Below are positions 59,874 to 64,000 of a stretch of 64,000 nucleotides of DNA, one piece after another (the first letter of the stretch is position 1; every line of letters starts with the position of its first letter). The position numbers were made by a program, and so were the translations under genes. A model generated the notes under the pieces. It had not been told where the DNA came from. It saw only the letters and a program-made list of their open reading frames with translations, and searched no databases. The stretch comes from AWTP1-13 sp033764875. Lineage in GTDB: Bacteria; Pseudomonadota; Alphaproteobacteria; Rhizobiales; Hyphomicrobiaceae. The DNA lies in NCBI GenBank assembly GCA_033764875.1, contig JANRIO010000033.1:51731-115730 (forward strand). Direction: 5' to 3'.

Positions 59874-60333
59874 CGGCTCCCCCCTGCGCCCCCGGCGCGC
59901 CTCGTCGCCGCCCTTGTCCGGGATCCTGTTATGCCGCCTCGCCCGCGCGGCGTACAGCCTCGGGCGGCAGCTGCGGGCTGCCGCGTATGCAGGGCCCAGC
60001 GACCGACCTCCTGGTCGAGGCAGACATGGGGCTGCTTGAGACCGATCTCGGCAATCAATTCACGGCCAAGGGGGTCGCCACTCGTCGCCGAACATGCGCC
60101 GGTGCAGTTCGAAGGACCGCCAGGGAGGGCCGCTCTAGGACACGACTCGGCCCCGACCGTGAGCGCGCACAAGTAGGCGGACGGCCAGCGCTCCGCGACT
60201 CAGCTTCGGGGGAGTCAGATGGGGAACAGCCCGAGGGAGAGACAGAGGACGCAAGATCAGGGCTTCCGCCCATCAAGCATCAGATTCTGATGGGCGCGTA
60301 GTCTGGTCGAGCCGAGTCTGCCGGAACCGGGTC
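59874..60333. other. Gene-free gap next to tRNA-Ala
   Basis: This 460-bp gap has no supported gene. The right end (60301-60316) holds a 15/16 match to the tRNA 3' end, a possible remnant attachment site. The rest has locally mixed composition, possibly decayed coding sequence, but no family is recognised. Confidence 0.5.
60301..60316. repeat. Partial copy of the tRNA-Ala 3' end
   Basis: GTCTGGTCGAGCCGAG repeats 60331-60346 (GTCTGGTGGAGCCGAG, tRNA 3' end and flank) with one mismatch, 30 bp away. It may be an att-like duplication or chance. Confidence 0.4.
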
Positions 60334-60409
60334 TGGTGGAGCCGAGCGGGATCGAACCGCTGACCTCGTGAATGCCATTCACGCGCTCTCCCAACTGAGC
60401 TACGGCCCC
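60334..60409 (-). tRNA. tRNA-Ala (anticodon GGC)
   Basis: The minus strand folds as a complete 76-nt tRNA: acceptor GGGGCCG/CGGCTCC with an A discriminator and encoded CCA, D-arm with AGCTCAGTTGGGAGAGC, anticodon stem CGTGA/TCACG with loop ATGGCAT (anticodon GGC), and TpsiC arm with GGTTCGATCC. It reads GCC and GCU Ala codons. Confidence 0.97.
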
Positions 60410-60449
60410 TGACCATTTGGGAAACCGCCGGTCGGCCGGCGGGCACGCC

Positions 60450-60477
60450 TAACTATTCTCTTGGGCGGCAAAGTCAA
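60450..60477 (-). promoter_or_regulatory. Promoter of tRNA-Ala
   Basis: On the minus strand TTGACT (60477-60472) and TAGTTA (60455-60450) are 16 nt apart. Transcription would start about 34 nt before the tRNA. Confidence 0.6.
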
Positions 60478-60685
60478 GGGGCTGCGTGCGCGCCCGGACG
60501 ATCGCCCCTTGCTTATTCACGCCCGCCGGCAGATCGGGCCCCCGGAGATCGCGGGCCGGCGGCTTTCCCTTGCCAGGCGCGCAAGGCGGGCGGCTCGGCC
60601 GTTGCGCCAGCGCGCGCCGACGTCTGCGGGCAGGCCACGGGCGCACGCCGCGCCCGGGCTCGGCAACCGCGCGCCGGCGCCCGGC

Positions 60686-61078
60686 TCAGCTCTGCTCCTC
60701 GCCCTCGGTCACCGGGCCGCCGATGATGTTGGACATGTCGGCGCCGTCCTCCTCCTCCTCCTCGAGGAAGGTCTCGTCCTCCTCCGCGCCGGCGGCGGCC
60801 TCGTCGTCCTCCAGGACCACCAGGGCCTCCTCGCTCTCGGCCTCCGGCGTCTCGTCGGGCTTGTCCTCGGGGAACAGCGGCGGCTTCTTGACCGCCTTGC
60901 GCGGATCCGGGCTCTTGGCCGTGGCGGCGGCGGCAACGGCCGCAGGTGCGACGGCCAGCTCGTAGACGGTGCCGCAGATCGGGCAGGTCGCCGGATCGCG
61001 ATTGAGATCGTAGAAGCGCGCGCCACACGAGTTGTTCTGGCAGGTGCGCTTGGTGCCGCGCTCGGCCTTCACTGACAT
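60686..61078 (-). CDS. FYDLN-acid family (TIGR02300) protein
   Basis: This 130-residue protein has an N-terminal zinc-ribbon-like part (MSVKAERGTKRTCQNNSCGARFYDLNRDPATCPICGT, Cys pairs CQNNSC and CPIC) and a very acidic C-terminal tail with Glu/Asp runs. The motif FYDLN names the family, found mainly in alphaproteobacteria and of unknown function. It is divergent from aroA, an arrangement I recall as conserved in Rhizobiales. Confidence 0.94.
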   Translation of the reverse strand: MSVKAERGTKRTCQNNSCGARFYDLNRDPATCPICGTVYELAVAPAAVAAAATAKSPDPRKAVKKPPLFPEDKPDETPEAESEEALVVLEDDEAAAGAEEDETFLEEEEEDGADMSNIIGGPVTEGEEQS

Positions 61079-61120
61079 GGGAAGCCTCGGGGTGAACGGT
61101 TTTTCGGGGTTTGGGCGCTG

Positions 61121-61149
61121 CTCATAAGCCGTGGCGGGCAGGCTGTCAA
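61121..61149 (-). promoter_or_regulatory. Promoter of the FYDLN-acid gene
   Basis: On the minus strand TTGACA (61149-61144) and TATGAG (61126-61121) are 17 nt apart, about 43 bp before the start. This is a near-consensus sigma-70 promoter. Confidence 0.65.
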
Positions 61150-61226
61150 AATCATTCGCTGCGCGCCTGCGCGAGGCCGCCGCCGGCCGCGGCCACGGTC
61201 GCGCCGGAGCACCCCATGACGCCTCG

Positions 61227-61255
61227 TTGACAGCTCCACGAGGCGCTGCTCTATG
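61227..61255 (+). promoter_or_regulatory. Promoter of aroA-cmk(-rpsA)
   Basis: TTGACA (61227-61232) and TCTATG (61250-61255) are 17 nt apart, about 77 bp before aroA. It is divergent from the FYDLN-gene promoter in the same gap. Confidence 0.55.
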
Positions 61256-61331
61256 GCTGCCGAAAAGGGGGCGCGGCGACCCGGCCCCCCCCGGTCCCCG
61301 GCCCCCCGGCCCAGGATGCTAAGGAGCCCCA

Positions 61332-62672
61332 GTGTCCCACGCTGCGCCCAAGCCGTTGATGTCGAGGCGCGCGGAGCGGCTCTCCGGGTGCCTGCGGGTG
61401 CCGGGCGACAAGTCGATCTCGCACCGGGCGCTGATGCTGGGCGCGATCGCGAGCGGCGCCACCCGCATCACCGGCCTGCTCGAGGGCGAGGACGTGCTCA
61501 ACACGGCGAAGGCCGTGGCGGCCCTCGGCGCGCCCGTCAGCAAGGAGGGCGACACCTGGGTCGTGCTCGGCCGCGGCGTCGGCGGCCTGGCGCAGCCCCA
61601 GGGAGACATCGACTTCGGCAACTCCGGCACCGGCGTGCGGCTGATCATGGGCATCATCGCCGGGCACGACATGCGGGTGCGCCTGACGGGGGACGCCTCG
61701 CTGTCGCGGCGGCCCATGGGGCGCATCCTGGAGCCGCTCGCCCGCATGGGCGCTGAGGTCGAGGGCGGCGCCCGGCAGCTGCCGCTGGTGCTGCGCGGCA
61801 CCAGCAGCCTCGTGCCGATCGAGTACCGGCTGCCCGTCGCGTCGGCGCAGGTGAAATCGGCGGTGCTGCTGGCGGGCCTGCATGCGCTCGGCCGGACCAC
61901 GGTGATCGAGCCGGAGGCGACGCGCGATCATACCGAGCGGATGCTGCGCCACTTCGGCGCCGCCCTCGAGGTGGTCGAGGACGGCCAGGGGCGGTGCATC
62001 ACGGTGACGGGTGGTGCCGAGCTGGAAGGGCGCAGCGTCGCGGTGCCCGCCGATCCGAGCTCGGCGGCGTTCCTGGCCGGTGCTGCGCTGATCGTGCCGG
62101 GGTCGGACGTGACCATCGAGGGCGTGCTCGTCAACCCGACGCGCACCGGCTTCTACGAGACGCTGCGCGAGATGGGCGCGGACATCGCCTTCGCCAACCC
62201 CCGCGACCAGGGCGGCGAGCCGGTCGCCGACATCCGCGTGCGGCACGCGCCGCTCAAGGGCGTGCGCGTGCCGGCCGAGCGGGCGCCGAGCATGATCGAC
62301 GAGTATCCCGTGCTCGCCTGCGTCGCGGCCTATGCGCAGGGCACCACGCGCATGGACGGGCTGCGCGAGCTCAAGGTGAAGGAGAGCGATCGGCTGGCGG
62401 CGACGGCGGCCGGGCTGGCCGCCAACGGCGTCGCCGCGGCGGTCGACGGCGACACGCTGAGCGTGACGGGGACCGGCAAGGTCGCCGGCGGCGGCACCGT
62501 CGCGACGCATCTCGACCACCGCATCGCCATGGCCTTCCTGACGCTCGGCCTCGGTGCGGCCGCCCCGGTCGTCGTCGACGACACCGCCATGATCGCAACC
62601 AGCTTCCCGCAGTTCCAGCCGCTGATGCAGGGGCTGGGGGCGCACTTCGCGGAGCCGGGGCGGGCGCCATGA
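61332..62672 (+). CDS. aroA: 3-phosphoshikimate 1-carboxyvinyltransferase (EPSP synthase)
   Basis: This 446-residue enzyme joins shikimate-3-phosphate and PEP in aromatic amino acid synthesis. Motifs: GCLRVPGDKSISHRALMLGAIA, GNSGTGVRLIMGI, GDASLSRRPM, QVKSAVLLAGL, DPSSAAFLAGAALI and the C-terminal KVKESDRLAA and DHRIAMAF. The Ala of GNSGTGVRL and the shape of the N-terminal motif suggest a class II-like enzyme, as in Rhizobiales. It starts at GTG 61332 with AAGGAG 7 nt upstream and overlaps cmk by 4 nt. Confidence 0.96.
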   Translation: MSHAAPKPLMSRRAERLSGCLRVPGDKSISHRALMLGAIASGATRITGLLEGEDVLNTAKAVAALGAPVSKEGDTWVVLGRGVGGLAQPQGDIDFGNSGTGVRLIMGIIAGHDMRVRLTGDASLSRRPMGRILEPLARMGAEVEGGARQLPLVLRGTSSLVPIEYRLPVASAQVKSAVLLAGLHALGRTTVIEPEATRDHTERMLRHFGAALEVVEDGQGRCITVTGGAELEGRSVAVPADPSSAAFLAGAALIVPGSDVTIEGVLVNPTRTGFYETLREMGADIAFANPRDQGGEPVADIRVRHAPLKGVRVPAERAPSMIDEYPVLACVAAYAQGTTRMDGLRELKVKESDRLAATAAGLAANGVAAAVDGDTLSVTGTGKVAGGGTVATHLDHRIAMAFLTLGLGAAAPVVVDDTAMIATSFPQFQPLMQGLGAHFAEPGRAP

Positions 62673-63304
62673 TCATCGCCATCGACGGGCCCGCGGCGTC
62701 CGGCAAGGGCACGCTCGCGCGGCGCATCGCGCAGCACCTGGGGCTGCGCCATCTCGATACCGGGCTCCTCTACCGCGCCGTGGCCCGGGACATGCGGCGG
62801 CAGGGGGGCGACCTGGAGGACGCGGAGGCCGCGGCCAGCGCCGCCAAGGCGCTCGACGTCGCCTCGCTGGAGGATCCCGAGCTGCGCGCGCCGGGCCTGG
62901 GGGACGCCGCCTCCGTGGTCGCGCGCCACGCCAAGGTGCGGGCGCAATTGCTTCAGTTGCAACGGGATTTCGCCCACGGCTCGCCGCCGGGCGCGGTCCT
63001 CGACGGCCGCGACATCGGCACCGTCGTGTGCCCGGACGCCGTGGTTAAGATCTACGTCACCGCCTCGGCCGAGGTCAGGGCGGAGCGGCGCTTTCGCGAA
63101 CGCGTGCAGCGCGGCGACGGAGCCACCTACGAGGGCGTGCTTGCCGACATCCGCCGCCGGGACGAGCGCGACGCCGGCCGCGATGCGGCGCCGATGCGGC
63201 CTGCCGCAGACGCTGTCTTGCTGGATACGAGCGATTTGGATATAGAAGCCGCATTCGATCAAGCCCTCGGTGTCATCCTCAGGAAGGTTGGCCGGCTCGG
63301 GTGA
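62669..63304 (+). CDS. cmk: Cytidylate kinase
   Basis: This 211-residue kinase phosphorylates CMP and dCMP. The P-loop is IDGPAASGKGTLA, followed by LRHLDTGLLYRAVAR, LDGRDIGTVVCPDA and the lid RRRDERDAGRDAAPM. Its ATG overlaps the aroA stop (ATGA). The aroA-cmk-rpsA order is conserved in alphaproteobacteria. Confidence 0.96.
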   Translation: MIIAIDGPAASGKGTLARRIAQHLGLRHLDTGLLYRAVARDMRRQGGDLEDAEAAASAAKALDVASLEDPELRAPGLGDAASVVARHAKVRAQLLQLQRDFAHGSPPGAVLDGRDIGTVVCPDAVVKIYVTASAEVRAERRFRERVQRGDGATYEGVLADIRRRDERDAGRDAAPMRPAADAVLLDTSDLDIEAAFDQALGVILRKVGRLG

Positions 63305-63491
63305 GCAAGGCGCTCGCCCAAATCCAAAGCCGGCACGTTGAGAATCCGAAGGCCCCGAAAACCAAGCCCACGCGAGCGAGCGCAGCGCCTCCGCCCTCAA
63401 GGCGGCATGGCGCTCAGGCGTCAGCTCCAATGCAACTCACCCCCTGCGGCGGCATCGGACTGCGGCAGGGCCAACGCCTACCGGAGAGCCC
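63305..63491 (+). promoter_or_regulatory. rpsA leader region
   Basis: This 187-nt gap before rpsA contains small stems: CCGCC/GGCGG near 63393-63410 and CCCTGC/GCAGGG near 63442-63470. They may be part of the structured leader by which S1 controls its own translation. That role is inferred from family knowledge; the stems are short. Confidence 0.3.
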
Positions 63492-64000
63492 ATGGCTGTC
63501 GCTACCAGTGAAATGAACCCCACGCGCGAGGATTTCGCCGCGCTTCTGAGCGAGACCCTGTCCAAGGACGATGCCTTCGAGGGCAGCGTCGTGAAGGGCG
63601 TGATCACGGCGATCGAGAAGGATCTCGCCGTCATCGACGTCGGCCTCAAGATGGAGGGCCGCGTGCCGCTGCGCGAGTTCTCGATCCCCGGCAAGCCGGC
63701 CGAGCTCAAGGTCGGCGACACGGTCGAGGTCTACCTGGAGCGCATCGAGAACGCGCTGGGCGAGGCCGTGCTGTCGCGCGAGAAGGCGCGCCGCGAGGAG
63801 AGCTGGACGCGGCTTGAGGAGAAGTTCAACAACAAGGAGCAGGTCGAGGGCGTCATCTTCAACAAGGTGAAGGGCGGCTTCACGGTCGACCTCGACGGCG
63901 CCGTGGCGTTCCTGCCGGGCAGCCAGGTCGACGTGCGCCCGGTGCGCGACATCGGCCCCCTGATGCACTCGCCGCAGCCCTTCAAGATCCTCAAGATGGA
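63492..64000 (+). CDS. rpsA: 30S ribosomal protein S1, N-terminal part
   Basis: The first 169 codons of S1 are present; the gene runs past the window. It begins MAVATSEMNPTREDFAALLSE. The first OB-fold (VVKGVITAIEKDLAVIDVGLKMEGRVPLREF, residues ~36-105) and the start of the second (VEGVIFNKVKGGFTVDLDGAVAFLPGSQVD) are clear. S1 binds mRNA during initiation. ATG 63492 has GGAG 6 nt upstream. Confidence 0.97.
   Translation, partial: MAVATSEMNPTREDFAALLSETLSKDDAFEGSVVKGVITAIEKDLAVIDVGLKMEGRVPLREFSIPGKPAELKVGDTVEVYLERIENALGEAVLSREKARREESWTRLEEKFNNKEQVEGVIFNKVKGGFTVDLDGAVAFLPGSQVDVRPVRDIGPLMHSPQPFKILKM

Noticed and set aside
59987..60301. 104-codon frame in the gap before tRNA-Ala
   Set aside because: No ribosome site, no family, composition unlike the neighbours; it could be decayed sequence, but not a supportable gene.

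Overview
The window is about 67% GC by eye and densely coded, with GTG and TTG starts alongside ATG. It looks like a chromosomal segment of a free-living, respiring alphaproteobacterium, most likely of the order Hyphomicrobiales (Rhizobiales). The reasons are the right-hand block tRNA-Ala / FYDLN-acid protein / aroA-cmk-rpsA, a complete fixNOQP-fixGHIS (cco) operon with a FixK-type regulator and FixK/FNR boxes, a FixL-like heme-PAS kinase, a probable methylsuccinyl-CoA dehydrogenase of the ethylmalonyl-CoA pathway, a phasin, and two branched-chain-amide type ABC importers. The genus cannot be named from sequence alone. No phage, IS element, CRISPR array or rRNA operon was seen.

Layout, left to right. 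1-7.5 kb: 3' part of fliI, 4-hydroxyphenylpyruvate dioxygenase with a divergent Lrp/AsnC regulator, and a Liv-type importer whose binding protein is divergent from livHMGF. 7.6-16.1 kb: an exported unknown protein, a GST-like protein, a CYP153-like cytochrome P450, a YihY membrane protein, an unknown coiled-coil/proline-rich protein, Mcd-like acyl-CoA dehydrogenase, and GntR and LysR regulators. 16.1-30.8 kb: a microaerobic respiration island. On the minus strand ccoN-O-Q-P, a small Cys-rich ORF, then ccoG-H-I-S overlap almost end to end. hemN is divergent across a shared anaerobox, followed by the FixL-like hybrid kinase, an OmpR-type regulator, a universal stress protein with its own anaerobox, and the FixK-type regulator.

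30.8-37.1 kb: EamA exporter, phasin (with a PhaR-like site), MCP and CheW, FlK-like thioesterase, a small possible lipoprotein and a CoxG-like protein. 37.2-42.2 kb: a second Liv importer in one minus-strand operon; its two ATPases carry unusual motifs. 42.4-50.6 kb: BtuF-like binding protein, FAD oxidoreductase, RlmA-like rRNA methyltransferase, a Tyr-rich secreted protein, Lrp regulator with divergent alanine dehydrogenase, a LysR regulator and a DUF1127 protein. 50.7-59.9 kb: MetE-C-like protein, a marR / feruloyl-CoA synthase / hotdog thioesterase cluster, hydroxypyruvate isomerase-like protein, a 2OG-Fe(II) oxygenase, an ELM1-family protein and a KstD-like flavoprotein. 60.3 kb to the end: tRNA-Ala(GGC), FYDLN-acid protein, aroA, cmk and the start of rpsA.

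The most coherent system is the oxygen-responsive island: sensor kinase, FixK-type regulator, two FixK boxes, high-affinity oxidase with all assembly factors, and oxygen-independent heme synthesis. Its least familiar part is the small CCSCGC protein translationally coupled to ccoG. Other points worth a second look are the rlmA start codon buried in a perfect hairpin, the Walker A Lys-to-Arg change in the second LivF, paired mirror-image repeat elements 9 kb apart, and a perfect LysR-type operator over a regulator's own start.
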